From JAXHUH01 sp034211175 (GTDB taxonomy: Bacteria; Actinomycetota; Acidimicrobiia; Acidimicrobiales; CAIXPF01): a DNA stretch of 49,760 nucleotides. This document shows positions 1-8,139 of the stretch, in pieces. Position 1 is the stretch's first letter, and the number at the start of each line of letters is the position of its first letter. The DNA is taken from assembly GCA_034211175.1 (NCBI GenBank), contig JAXHUH010000212.1, positions 1 through 49,760 on the forward strand, given 5' to 3'. A model generated the notes under the pieces. The model worked only from the letters and a program-made list of their open reading frames with translations, was not told where the DNA came from and did no database searches. The translations under genes and the position numbers were made by a program.

Positions 1-1
1 G

Positions 2-1702
2 CTGTGGTGGGGCCTCAGCTTCCACGCCGCCATCCCTGCCGTGTGGCTCGGCTCCGCCCTCGCTGCGTGGGCCATGGTCGACGCGCCCCGCCTCGTGCTC
101 GACGAGGGGACGACGTGGGGGCCGGGCATCGCCGTCGTGTACCTGTTGGCGGCGCTGCTCGTCGGCGTCGCCGTGTGGAAGTTCGAGCACCGGTTCCGGA
201 CCAAGCGGGCCGAGGTCGCCGACATCAACGAGTACCTCTCGGCGGTCGAGCTCCCCGAGCGGGTCCCGACCCGTCGGGAGCCCAACGCCATGGACGCCGA
301 GCTGCTGCGCTGGTGCTACGACCTCGCCCTCCAGCCCGACGACGGCCTCCGGGGCCTCGACTGGGGCGAGCAGTTCCACGGCGGCACCCAGCTGCGCTAC
401 CAGCTCAACGCCCACTGCTGGGCGCTCAGCCTCTACGCCGCCAACTACCTGCCGAACGCACCCCACCAGATCACCGACGCCCTCGGCCGCCTCGTCGAGA
501 AGCACACCGACCTGCGGGTGTGGCGGTACTGGCGCACGCTCAACGTGCTCGGCAACCTCGACGCCAACCCCGACCCGATCGCCCGGGACAACATCATGTT
601 CTCGGCGTTCCTCGGCGACGTGCTCAACATCTACGAGGCCGCCACCGGCTCGACCCGCTTCGACGAGCCCGGCTCGCTGACCTTCGTGTGGAAGGACGGG
701 CGGGAGTTCGCTTACGACCACCACTCGATCGTCGACGCCGTGCACGCCAACTACGAGCGCAGCACGCTCGGCTTCTACCCGTGCGAGCCCGGCTGGTCGT
801 TCACCGTGTGCAACGTGATGGGGGCCCAGTCGATGTACGGCCACGACACGCTGCACGGCACCGACCTGTGGGAGCGCAACCGCGACCGCTGGCGCGAGAC
901 GCTCGAGCAGGAGTACCTGACCCCCGACGGCACCTACGCCCACATCCGCTCCAACCACGTCGGCCTGTCGTGGGACACCGGTGAGGTGCCGGGCGGCCAC
1001 TACACGGCCAACGGGACCGGCCGCTTCGCCGACATCCTCCCGGCCCACGGCCGCCGGGCCCGGGCGCTCGACCTGCGCAAGGCGGCGCCGGCCATGGCCG
1101 GGCTGTCGACGATGGTCACCGACGGGACCCTGCCGCTGGAGATGCCGCCCGAGCTGGAGCGCCACCGCACCCGGTCGAGCTCGCTGCCCGGTTGGAACAA
1201 GGTGATCGGTGGCGCCCGGATGGTCGATGACGACGCGTTGGCCGAGGCCGCGATCGACGGCGCCGAGCGCCAGTGCGCCACCGGTGAGCGTTGGCCGGCG
1301 CGTCCGCTCGCCGCCGGGTCGTCGGCGTTCAGCGGCCACCTGATCGTGCGATGGTCGACCCCGCTCGGCCTGTCCGACCTCAACCAGCGCGGCTACGTCG
1401 CACCCGAGGGCCCGGTCCTGGCCGACACGGCGTGGGACGACGTCCTCGTGGTCCTTGCCCGTTCGAACGACGGCCAGGCGCTCGACCTCGTGCTCGAACC
1501 GCGGGGCGAGTCGATCGGGAACGCCGTGCACCTCGGCTTGACCCAGCTGTTGCCCGGTGCCCGCTACCGCCTGGTGGACGCCGATGGCGCAGACGGTTCC
1601 GAGGTGGTCGCCGACGGCGCCGGCGGGGCCGACGTGGAGATCACCCTCGACGGGCGCCGCTCGCTGCGGCTGGAGCCGGTGGGCGAGGGGAGCGGGGCGT
1701 GA
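2..1702 (+). CDS. Linalool dehydratase/isomerase-family protein, membrane-anchored (5' end outside window)
   Basis: The reading frame is already open at base 2, so the gene starts upstream; a GTG at 41 is only an internal candidate. The visible 566 residues begin with two hydrophobic segments (about codons 1-26 and 41-60) followed by a large soluble domain resembling linalool dehydratase/isomerase, an (alpha/alpha)6-barrel family first known from monoterpene metabolism. Two cysteines, C248 and C257 counted from the GTG at 41, are nine residues apart in PCEPGWSFTVC, the spacing I recall for the catalytic C171/C180 pair of the Castellaniella enzyme. The archetype is periplasmic; here the catalytic domain follows membrane helices. 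Substrate is unknown: terpene alcohols are one option, but many actinobacterial homologues are uncharacterised. Family call fairly sure, activity not. Confidence 0.72.
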   Translation: MWWGLSFHAAIPAVWLGSALAAWAMVDAPRLVLDEGTTWGPGIAVVYLLAALLVGVAVWKFEHRFRTKRAEVADINEYLSAVELPERVPTRREPNAMDAELLRWCYDLALQPDDGLRGLDWGEQFHGGTQLRYQLNAHCWALSLYAANYLPNAPHQITDALGRLVEKHTDLRVWRYWRTLNVLGNLDANPDPIARDNIMFSAFLGDVLNIYEAATGSTRFDEPGSLTFVWKDGREFAYDHHSIVDAVHANYERSTLGFYPCEPGWSFTVCNVMGAQSMYGHDTLHGTDLWERNRDRWRETLEQEYLTPDGTYAHIRSNHVGLSWDTGEVPGGHYTANGTGRFADILPAHGRRARALDLRKAAPAMAGLSTMVTDGTLPLEMPPELERHRTRSSSLPGWNKVIGGARMVDDDALAEAAIDGAERQCATGERWPARPLAAGSSAFSGHLIVRWSTPLGLSDLNQRGYVAPEGPVLADTAWDDVLVVLARSNDGQALDLVLEPRGESIGNAVHLGLTQLLPGARYRLVDADGADGSEVVADGAGGADVEITLDGRRSLRLEPVGEGSGA

Positions 1703-1987
1703 TCCTCGACTGCGACCGCATCTGGACCCACCTGGTCACGCTGACCTACAAGGTCCGCCGCCTCCCCCGGGTCACCAACGACCCACCCCCCATCACCACC
1801 GCGCCACCCTCCCGCCACCCCACCTGACCCGAACCGGTACGCGTCTGCGCCAGCGCATGGTCGTCGGCGCGTACCAGAACGAGGCCGACCGGGGGAGCGC
1901 GGCGGACGGAGGGCCCCGGGTCCGGTCCTTGGCCTCTGGTCGCCCGCAGGCCTCCCGCCGAGGCTGGGGTCGGGAGGTCGGGGGACC
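1703..1987. other. Intergenic region with a degenerate palindrome
   Basis: No convincing gene. A 42-codon frame starting at the GTG of 1699, overlapping the preceding stop (GTGA), ends at 1827, but it is Pro/Thr-rich at its end and matches no family I know. Bases 1831-1880 hold a divergent member of the palindrome family described separately. Confidence 0.5.
1831..1880. repeat. Divergent copy of the CTGG/CCAG palindromic element
   Basis: The outer ends are GAACCGG and CCAGAAC. Perfect 8-bp arms GGTACGCG (1836-1843) and CGCGTACC (1868-1875) enclose a smaller internal dyad, TGCGC-CA-GCGCA. It is the weakest of the five loci and the only one not lying between convergent genes. Confidence 0.45.
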
Positions 1988-2979
1988 ATGCCCGCTCAAC
2001 TCGCCGACCAGAAGCGCTTCACCCGTCGGGGACTGCTCGGCCTGGCCGGAGGCGCCACCCTCACGCTGGCCGCGGGAGGGTCGCTGCGGGCGTTCCTGTA
2101 CGAGCGCCTCCGGTGGGGCGAGGACTTCGTGTGGGGCTCACCGCCCGACATCACGCTCGAGCCGCACGCGTGGACGACGACCGACGACCGGATCCGGTTC
2201 GCGGTGCTCGGGGACAACGGGACCGGTGGGCGCAACCAGATGGCGGTCGCCGAGCAGACGGCCCGGACCTACCAGCGCACGCCGTACGGCCTCGTCCTCC
2301 TCGCCGGGGACATCTCGTACTACGGGAGCATCGACGACCGCTGGGAGCAGGTGTTCGCCGAGCCCTACGCCGGCCTGATCGACGCCGGCGTGGCGTGGGA
2401 GCTGGCCATCGGCAACCACGAGATCAGCGAGAAGAAGAGCGAGTACGCCGTCGAGGAGATCGAGGCGCAGATCCGCCGCTTCGGCAAGCCCGGCACCTAC
2501 TACACCGCTCGGCACGGCCCGATGGAGGTGTTCGTCCTGGACACGACCATCCCGCTCGCCACCGGCGAGGCGGGCCGGAGCAGATCGCGTGGCTCGAGCA
2601 GGTGCTGGCCGCCTCGGACGCCCGTTGGAAGGTCGGGCTCATGCACCAGCCGCCGTACTCGTCCGGGTCGCACGGTTCACAGATGCAGGTCCGCGATGCC
2701 GTTCAGCCGCTGTTCGCCCGCTACGGCGTCGACATCGCCTTCGCCGGGCACGACCACGACTACGAGCGGACCACGCCACAGGACGGCGTCGTGTGGATCG
2801 TCAGCGGGGCCGGGGCCAAGCTGACGCGCGTCGGCCACAGCGACTTCACCGCCCACGCCGAGGCGACCCTCGAGTTCGTGCTCGTCGACATCGACGGCGA
2901 CGTGATGGACGTGCGGGCCATCACGACCGACGGCACCGTGATCGACTCCGTGGTGCTGCGCAAGGACGGCTCGCCGTGA
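1988..2979 (+). pseudogene. Tat-exported metallophosphoesterase (purple acid phosphatase-like), frameshifted
   Basis: The start ATG at 1988 opens a twin-arginine signal (RFTRRGLLGLAGG) followed by a calcineurin-like phosphoesterase domain. Metal-binding motifs appear in order: GDNGTGG, GDISYYG, GNHE, then MHQPPY and GHDHDYERT. The first three are in one frame and the last two in another. The shift lies at about 2570-2578, where GCGGGCCGG needs one extra C to read Ala-Gly-Pro-Glu-Gln and continue into EQIAWLEQVL. Joined, the product would be about 330 residues, typical of the family. It would act outside the membrane on phosphate esters. Because the coding is otherwise undamaged, a one-base sequencing or assembly error is as likely as a true recent mutation. 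Confidence 0.8.
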
Positions 2980-3491
2980 CCGGCCGCTCCCGCACGCTGC
3001 AGGGTGTAGCCGCAGCCGTGGGCGTCGCGCTCGTCGGTCTCTGGCCCGTCCTGCTCATCTCGCGGGCCGGCGCCTCGGGCTCGGTCGGTGACCTGTCCGA
3101 GGTGCGGTTCGGTGGTCTCGGCGTCGCCTACCAGCTGGTGCTCGCCGTGCTGGCCGGCTGGGTGATGGCCGGCGCGCTCCGACGGTCGGCGATCTCGCCG
3201 GAGCTCGGTCGCCTCGACCCGTGGGGTGCCTACGCGCTCGGCCTCGGGGTGTACAGCCTCGTCGCCACGCTGGTGCCCGCGGCGATCCTCGGCTGGGTGC
3301 TCGTCGACGAGAACGCCTCGATCCGCGATCGCGGGTGGCTCGTGTACCTGCTCTGGTTCGGCGGTCACCTGGCCGCCGCCCTCGCGGCCTTCGGCTCGGC
3401 CCGCGCCCTCCTCGGCCGCCGCCTCGTCCGTGATCCGGTGGCCGGTCGCGAGCCCGGCCGCAGCGAGCTCACCTCGGCGGCGAGCGTCTGA
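2976..3491 (+). CDS. Small integral membrane protein, unknown function
   Basis: A 171-residue protein starting at a GTG that overlaps the phosphoesterase stop by four bases (GTGA), so the two are probably translationally coupled. Four hydrophobic segments are visible: near residues 8-27, 45-65, 83-105 and 123-145. The loops are short and the C-terminal tail (about 155-171) is basic and polar. I do not recognise a family. The tight coupling to an exported phosphatase suggests a shared envelope role, but that is inference. Confidence 0.65.
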   Translation: MTGRSRTLQGVAAAVGVALVGLWPVLLISRAGASGSVGDLSEVRFGGLGVAYQLVLAVLAGWVMAGALRRSAISPELGRLDPWGAYALGLGVYSLVATLVPAAILGWVLVDENASIRDRGWLVYLLWFGGHLAAALAAFGSARALLGRRLVRDPVAGREPGRSELTSAASV

Positions 3492-3503
3492 CGCCTTCGG
3501 GCG
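3492..3503. terminator. Short hairpin between convergent genes
   Basis: CGCC-TTCG-GGCG, a 4-bp stem with a TTCG tetraloop, lies just after the membrane-protein stop and before the end of the convergent crotonase gene. There is no T-tract; it is a weak candidate terminator. Confidence 0.35.
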
Positions 3504-3532
3504 GTCGCGTCCTGGCGGCCGCGCCCGGTCGC

Positions 3533-4279
3533 TCAGCCGCGTCCGCCGGCGCGCATGCGCTCGGCCATGTCCTCGGGGCGGCCGTGGGGCAGCTCGCGCT
3601 CGTGGCGCAGCGCCTCGGTGCGGGTGCGCTCGGTCCGGTCACCGAGCAGGGCCTTCACGATCCGGTTGGTCCCGGGGGAGTTCGCCACGATCTCGGCGGC
3701 GAGGCGGCCGATCGTGTCGTCGAGGTCGTCGTCGGCGACGCAGTGGTCGACGAGCCCGATGTCCGCGGCGGTCGGGCCGTCGATGCGGCGGCTCGTGAAC
3801 ATCAGCTCCTTCGCCCTGGCCCGGCCGACCCGCTCGGGCAACCGCACCGACATCCCCCACACCGGGACCAGGCCCCACTGGCCGTGGGTGTCGCCGAGCT
3901 TGGCCGACCGGCCGGCCACCAGCAGGTCACAGCCGAGCGCCAGCTCCAGGCCGCCCGTGTAGCAGTGGCCCTGAATCCGGGCGATCGTCGGCTTCGGCAG
4001 GTTCTCGAGCGCGTCGACGGTCTCGGGCTCGAAGTGGGGGCTCGGCGCCGGCTCCCGGGTGGCGATGGCGTCGAGGTCGTGGCCCGCGCAGAACGCCCGC
4101 CCGGCCCCGGCCAAGACCACGCACCGGACCGTGTCGTCCTCGGCCAGGTCGTCCAGGTGCTCGCGCAGCCGCATGAACACGGCAGGGTTGAGTGCGTTGA
4201 GCTTGTCCGGCCGGTTCAACGTGAGTCGGGCGACACCATCGGCATCGGTCCGCACCACCAGGTCCTGCTCGTCGGCCAT
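3533..4279 (-). CDS. Enoyl-CoA hydratase/isomerase (crotonase) family protein
   Basis: 248 residues with the crotonase fold signature: NRPDKLNALN near the start, the first oxyanion-hole segment AFCAGHDLDAI, and GHCYTGGLELALGCD supplying the second oxyanion glycine and one glutamate. The region that normally carries the second catalytic glutamate (FxxPE in classical hydratases) reads LGDTHGQWGLVPVWG, with His in place of Glu. It may therefore be an isomerase, hydrolase or other crotonase-superfamily enzyme rather than a true hydratase. It acts on acyl-CoA thioesters in the cytoplasm. It runs convergently to the preceding genes and divergently from the ABC operon, so it probably has its own promoter in 4280-4440. 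Confidence 0.85.
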   Translation of the reverse strand: MADEQDLVVRTDADGVARLTLNRPDKLNALNPAVFMRLREHLDDLAEDDTVRCVVLAGAGRAFCAGHDLDAIATREPAPSPHFEPETVDALENLPKPTIARIQGHCYTGGLELALGCDLLVAGRSAKLGDTHGQWGLVPVWGMSVRLPERVGRARAKELMFTSRRIDGPTAADIGLVDHCVADDDLDDTIGRLAAEIVANSPGTNRIVKALLGDRTERTRTEALRHERELPHGRPEDMAERMRAGGRG

Positions 4280-4442
4280 GAGTTCCTCCCCGTCGCGTCG
4301 GCCCCATGCCTACCCGTGCGCCCGACGTCGTAGCCAGCGTCGAGCGCCGCGTGGAGCGGCGGCGCATGCCATGTGGCAGAGACTGCCGTTCCTCTGGCTA
4401 CGATGCGATCCGTGCACGTTTGCCGACGGTCGTCGCGTCGTC

Positions 4443-5222
4443 GTGGCTGATCCCCGGATCGCCGCCGAGGGCCTCCGCCGGGTGTTCCCCGGCGGCGCCG
4501 GCGTGCACGACGTCAGCCTCGACGTCGCGCCCGGCGAGGTCCACGCGCTCGTCGGGCTGAACGGCGCCGGCAAGACGACGCTGATGCGCCTCCTGCTCGG
4601 CATGCTGCGCCCCGAGGCCGGCACCGTCCGCCTCGACGGGTGCGACCTCCGTGACGCCGCTGCGTCCACCTGGCGACGCGTCGGCCATGTCGTCGACCAC
4701 CCGCTCGTCTACCCCGAGCTCGACGCCCGCACGAACCTCGCGGTCGCCGCTCGGCTCCACGGTGTGCCGACGTCGTCGATCCCCGAGCTCGTCGAGCGCG
4801 CGCTGCACGAGCACGGCATCGAGCGCTACGCCACGGTCCGGGCCGGTGTGCTGTCGGCCGGCAACCGCCAACGCCTCGGTGTGGCCGGGGCGCTGGCCCA
4901 CGATCCCGATGTCATCGTGCTCGACGAGCCGACCAGCGCCCTCGACCCGGCCGGCGTGATCCTGCTCCGGGAGTCGCTCGAACGCCGGGCCGCCCGCGGC
5001 GCCGGGGTCCTCGTGTCGAGCCACCACCTCGACGAGGTCGCCCGGGTCGCGAACCGCATCACCGTCGTGAACCGCGGCCGGGTCGTCGGATCGCTGGACC
5101 CGGGTGGCGTCGACATCGAGCGGGCGTTCTTCGCGCTGGTCCACGCCGACGACCTGGCCCGTCCTGAGGACTCGGGCCGGCCGAGCGACCCGGCCCCTGC
5201 CAACGAAGACGTGCGGTCGTGA
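4443..5222 (+). CDS. ABC transporter ATP-binding protein
   Basis: 259 residues from the GTG at 4443 (VADPRIAAEG); an ATG at 4371 in the same frame would add 24 unconvincing residues. Motifs in order: Walker A GLNGAGKTT, signature LSAGNRQRLGVAGAL, Walker B VIVLDEP with a D-loop (SALDPAG), and H-loop SSHHLDE. The signature is LSAGN rather than LSGGQ. Architecture matches ABC-2 type export ATPases that pair with a separate permease, here the next gene, which overlaps it by four bases. The cargo cannot be read from the sequence. TACGAT at 4399-4404 resembles an actinobacterial -10 box. Confidence 0.9.
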   Translation: MADPRIAAEGLRRVFPGGAGVHDVSLDVAPGEVHALVGLNGAGKTTLMRLLLGMLRPEAGTVRLDGCDLRDAAASTWRRVGHVVDHPLVYPELDARTNLAVAARLHGVPTSSIPELVERALHEHGIERYATVRAGVLSAGNRQRLGVAGALAHDPDVIVLDEPTSALDPAGVILLRESLERRAARGAGVLVSSHHLDEVARVANRITVVNRGRVVGSLDPGGVDIERAFFALVHADDLARPEDSGRPSDPAPANEDVRS

Positions 5223-5983
5223 CCGGGCTGTGGGTCGCCGCACTCGCGGTCGAGTCCCGGAAGCTCGCGGCCTCGTGGGTCGTGCGAGGCGCCACGTTGC
5301 TGCTGGTCGGCGGGATCGCCGTGCTCGCCATCGCCATGAACGCCGCTGCCGAGGCGGGCAACGAGCAGATCGTCGCCCAGCTCGGCGACCTGGCCAACGA
5401 GGACGGCTGGACCCGGCTGATCGGCGTCGCCGCCCAGATCGCCGCGGCGGCGACCGTCCTCGGGTTCGGTGTCGTCCTGGCGTGGAGCGTCGGCCGGGAG
5501 TTCGCCGACGGCACCATCAGCGGCCTCTTCGCGCTCCCGGTGTCCCGCCCGGCGATCGTGCTCGCCAAGCTGTTCACGGTCCTTGCGTGGGCGATCGTCG
5601 TCGCCGTGCTCCTGGTCGCCGTGGTCGCGGCCGCAGGCCTGGTCGGTGGCGAGGGCGCACCCGACGGAGCGGCGCTGGGAGGGCTCGTGCGACTCTTCGT
5701 GCTCGTCGCGCTGTCGGCCATGCTCGCCGTGCCCGCCGCCTGGGTCGCCACCCTCGGCCGCGGCCTGCTCGCCGGCATCGCCACGACCATCGTCACCATC
5801 GCGACCGCCCAGGTCATGGCCGTCGCCGGCGTCGGCGCCTGGTTCCCCGTCGCCGCCCCCGCCCTCTGGTCGCTCGACCCCGACACCGTGTCCCCGCCCC
5901 AACTCGCCCTCGTTGCGGTCATCCCCCTCGCCTTCGGCGCCCTCACCCTCCACGCCTGGTCCCGCCTCCAGCTCGACCGCTGA
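5219..5983 (+). CDS. ABC-2 type transporter permease
   Basis: 254 residues starting at a GTG inside the stop of the ATPase gene (GTGA). About six transmembrane segments are visible, and the motif VGREFADGTISGLFALPVSR in the first cytoplasmic loop is typical of ABC-2 permeases. Together with the upstream ATPase it forms a two-gene exporter operon that ends at the palindromic repeats of 5996-6157. Substrate unknown; drugs, lipids and antimicrobial peptides are the usual cargos of such pairs. Confidence 0.88.
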   Translation: MTGLWVAALAVESRKLAASWVVRGATLLLVGGIAVLAIAMNAAAEAGNEQIVAQLGDLANEDGWTRLIGVAAQIAAAATVLGFGVVLAWSVGREFADGTISGLFALPVSRPAIVLAKLFTVLAWAIVVAVLLVAVVAAAGLVGGEGAPDGAALGGLVRLFVLVALSAMLAVPAAWVATLGRGLLAGIATTIVTIATAQVMAVAGVGAWFPVAAPALWSLDPDTVSPPQLALVAVIPLAFGALTLHAWSRLQLDR

Positions 5984-5997
5984 CCGTCGCGACATCC

Positions 5998-6060
5998 GTT
6001 CTGGTCTACCTCGCGGGGCGCGAACGCCCAGGTCGCCAGCGGGCGCGTGTAGACCAGAAC
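5998..6060. repeat. CTGG/CCAG palindromic element, locus A copy 1
   Basis: Perfect 12-bp inverted ends: GTTCTGGTCTAC at 5998-6009 and GTAGACCAGAAC at 6049-6060, with a 39-bp interior. It lies between the convergent ends of the ABC permease gene and the metallo-beta-lactamase gene. Confidence 0.8.
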
Positions 6061-6094
6061 CGGCTTGTCGGTGGCGTGGGTCGCAGCCGGCTTC

Positions 6095-6157
6095 GTTCTG
6101 GCCTACACGGTTGGCGCGGAACCTCCAGGTCGCCAGCGGGCGCGTGTAGACCAGTTC
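6095..6157. repeat. CTGG/CCAG palindromic element, locus A copy 2
   Basis: Imperfect ends GTTCTGGCCTACAC (6095-6108) and GTGTAGACCAGTTC (6144-6157), the same 63-bp length as copy 1. The 28 bases at 6127-6154 are identical to 6030-6057 of copy 1, 97 bp away, so the two copies are related by duplication. Confidence 0.8.
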
Positions 6158-6192
6158 GGGTTGTCGGGTGACCCCTCCCGTCCCTTCCCGGG

Positions 6193-7452
6193 TCAGTGGG
6201 TGTGGCCGCCGGGGCCGTGGGTGTGGCCGGCGGCCCAGCGGTAGACGCCGGTGGCCATCGTCGAGGTCGCGGCCTCGGAGCGCTTCGCGTAGACGTCGCT
6301 GTGGATGGCGGCGACGTCGGCGTCGTCGGGGGCGGCCTCCCGGGCCAGCTCGGCCAGAGCACCGGCCAACCGCAGGTCACCGCGGTCGGCCACCTCCTTC
6401 GCCCGGCCGGCCAGCGCTGCGGCGCCGCCGGCGAGGTCGGCCAGCTCGGCGGCGAGCTCGCGCTCGCGGGGCGGGTGGAGGTGGGCGGGGTTGCCGTCGT
6501 ACCAGCCGCCGTAGAGGCGCCAGATGTTGCGCACGATGAACTCGGGCTCGTCGTACACCGGCTGCAGGTACGGCTTGTCGGCCAGCTCCGGCGGCGGGGC
6601 CACGGTGTGGAGCAGGTCGTCGAGGCGGGCGCCCTCGTTCATCAGCGCCAACGACTGGTCGACGATCGACTCCAGGTACCCGGCGGTCACGGTCAGCGCC
6701 TCGTGGACCCGGTCCTTCCCGATCACCGGCCAGCCGTGACCGGGGAGCAGGTACTCGGGCTCGAGCGCCGCCATCTTCCGCAGGGCGATCGCCCACTCCC
6801 GGGGGTAGCGCTGGACCTTCTGGGGGTTGCCGCAGTTCGGCGCCGCCCAGATGAACAGGTCCCCGGTGCACAGCACCTTCTTCTCGGGGATCCACGTCCA
6901 CGTGTGGTCGTCGGTCTCGCCCTTGTCGTGGAAGCACATCACCTCGAGCCCCGCGACGTTGAACGTGGTCGACGCGGCGTGGAGGCGGTCGGGGGCCCGG
7001 AACACCGTCGGCCAGTCGATGTCCTGGCCGAACTGGCGGCTGTTGATCACGCTGTTGTAGCCGGCGGTCAGCGCGTAGCGCTCGAAGCGGGCCGGCATCG
7101 CCTCGTGGGCGTGGACGATCGGCGCCGGCAGCCCACGCTCGGCGTTCTCGGCCTCGTACAGCTCGACGCCGAACACGTGGTCGACGTGGCCGTGGGACCA
7201 CACGGCCCGCATCATCGGCTCGTCGGTCCAACCCCGGATCCGGTCCTTGATGCCGGGAGCGGTGAGGGCGTGGCCGGTGTCGACGACCAGCATCCCGTCG
7301 CCGGTGGTGATCACGGCCGAGTTGGCCAGGTTCTTCACGAACGCCACGCCGTCGGCGACCTCGCCGAGCCCGTCGAGCTCGCGCACCGGGTGGTGGTCGG
7401 CCGTGGTGACCTCGCCGTTCCAGAGCGCATCGGACAGTTCGATCGGATCCAT
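6193..7452 (-). CDS. Metallo-beta-lactamase-fold hydrolase with alkylsulfatase-type dimerisation domain
   Basis: 419 residues. The zinc-binding motif SHGHVDH (H87, H89, D91, H92) follows the usual beta-sandwich core, with later ligands in GETDDH, GDL and PGHGWPV. The C-terminal half, with RNIWRLYGGWYDGNPAHLHP, resembles the dimerisation domain of class III alkylsulfatases (SdsA1 type). The protein ends in a His/Gly-rich tail, GHTHGPGGHTH, a possible metal-binding extension. There is no obvious signal peptide, so it is probably cytoplasmic. Likely a sulfatase or related hydrolase; the substrate class is inferred only from the architecture. It is divergent from the DUF456 gene. Confidence 0.85.
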   Translation of the reverse strand: MDPIELSDALWNGEVTTADHHPVRELDGLGEVADGVAFVKNLANSAVITTGDGMLVVDTGHALTAPGIKDRIRGWTDEPMMRAVWSHGHVDHVFGVELYEAENAERGLPAPIVHAHEAMPARFERYALTAGYNSVINSRQFGQDIDWPTVFRAPDRLHAASTTFNVAGLEVMCFHDKGETDDHTWTWIPEKKVLCTGDLFIWAAPNCGNPQKVQRYPREWAIALRKMAALEPEYLLPGHGWPVIGKDRVHEALTVTAGYLESIVDQSLALMNEGARLDDLLHTVAPPPELADKPYLQPVYDEPEFIVRNIWRLYGGWYDGNPAHLHPPRERELAAELADLAGGAAALAGRAKEVADRGDLRLAGALAELAREAAPDDADVAAIHSDVYAKRSEAATSTMATGVYRWAAGHTHGPGGHTH

Positions 7453-7598
7453 GATGTTCCCCCGGTTCGAGCGGCGGCTCGTGGCTCGGCCGTGGGCGAA
7501 CGTACCGGTTGCGCCGCGACCGGCGCCCGTCCACTGCGTGCGCCGAGCCGCGGGGCCGGCGCGAGGCGCCGCGGTCGCGGCGGTAGCGTTCCCCGCCG

Positions 7599-8087
7599 AT
7601 GGACGATGCCGCGGTCACGGTGCTCGTCGGCCTCGTCATGGCCGTGGGGTTGGCGGGCACGATCCTGCCCGCGCTCCCCGGCATCGGCCTGATCTGGTTG
7701 GCCGCGGTCGCCTACGGGATCATGACCGGGTTCGGCCCCGTCGGGTGGACGGCCCTCGTCGTCATCTCCGTGGTCGGCGCGGCCGGCTCGGCTGCCGGCT
7801 TCGTGCTGCCGTCGCGGGCGGCCCGGGGTGCGGGGGCGTCGCGCACCTCGGTGCTCGTCGGGTTCGTCCTCGCGGTCATCGGGTTCTTCGTGGTGCCGGT
7901 GATCGGCTTCGCGCTCGGCGGCGTGGTCGGCATCTACGCCAGCGAGTACCTGCGCCTCAGCGACACCGGCGCCGCCTGGCGGGCCACGTGGGCCACGCTC
8001 AAGGGCATCGGCATCGCCGCCGCCGTCCAGTTCGCCGCCGGCGTTGCCATGGTCCTCACCTGGGCCGGGTGGGCCATCGCCGGCTGA
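7599..8087 (+). CDS. DUF456-family membrane protein
   Basis: 162 residues and strongly hydrophobic, with a family-typical N-terminus (LVGLAGTILPALPGIGLIW-like arrangement), a conserved region near VIGFFVVPVIGFALGG and the terminal segment containing YASEYLRLSDTGAAWRATWATLKG. These match the DUF456 family of small inner-membrane proteins, whose role is unknown. It stands alone between a divergent hydrolase gene and a convergent TetR gene. Its stop codon lies inside a hairpin. Confidence 0.85.
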   Translation: MDDAAVTVLVGLVMAVGLAGTILPALPGIGLIWLAAVAYGIMTGFGPVGWTALVVISVVGAAGSAAGFVLPSRAARGAGASRTSVLVGFVLAVIGFFVVPVIGFALGGVVGIYASEYLRLSDTGAAWRATWATLKGIGIAAAVQFAAGVAMVLTWAGWAIAG

Positions 8088-8099
8088 GCGGAGCTCAGC
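8083..8099. terminator. Hairpin overlapping the DUF456 stop codon
   Basis: GCTGAGC-GGA-GCTCAGC, a perfect 7-bp stem with a 3-base loop, lies between convergent genes and includes the stop codon at 8085-8087. It has no T-tract; its position suggests a bidirectional terminator. Confidence 0.5.
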
Positions 8100-8139
8100 G
8101 TCGCCAGAGCCGGCTCACACACGGGCTGAGCGCCGCGGA

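Noticed and set aside
1699..1827. 42-codon gene overlapping the end of the linalool dehydratase-like gene
   Set aside because: The GTGA overlap is attractive, but there is no family similarity and the second half is Pro/Thr-rich; not supported enough to call.
6030..6154. CRISPR-like direct repeat (28 identical bases twice)
   Set aside because: Only two units, embedded in larger palindromes with related flanks, no spacer series and no cas gene.
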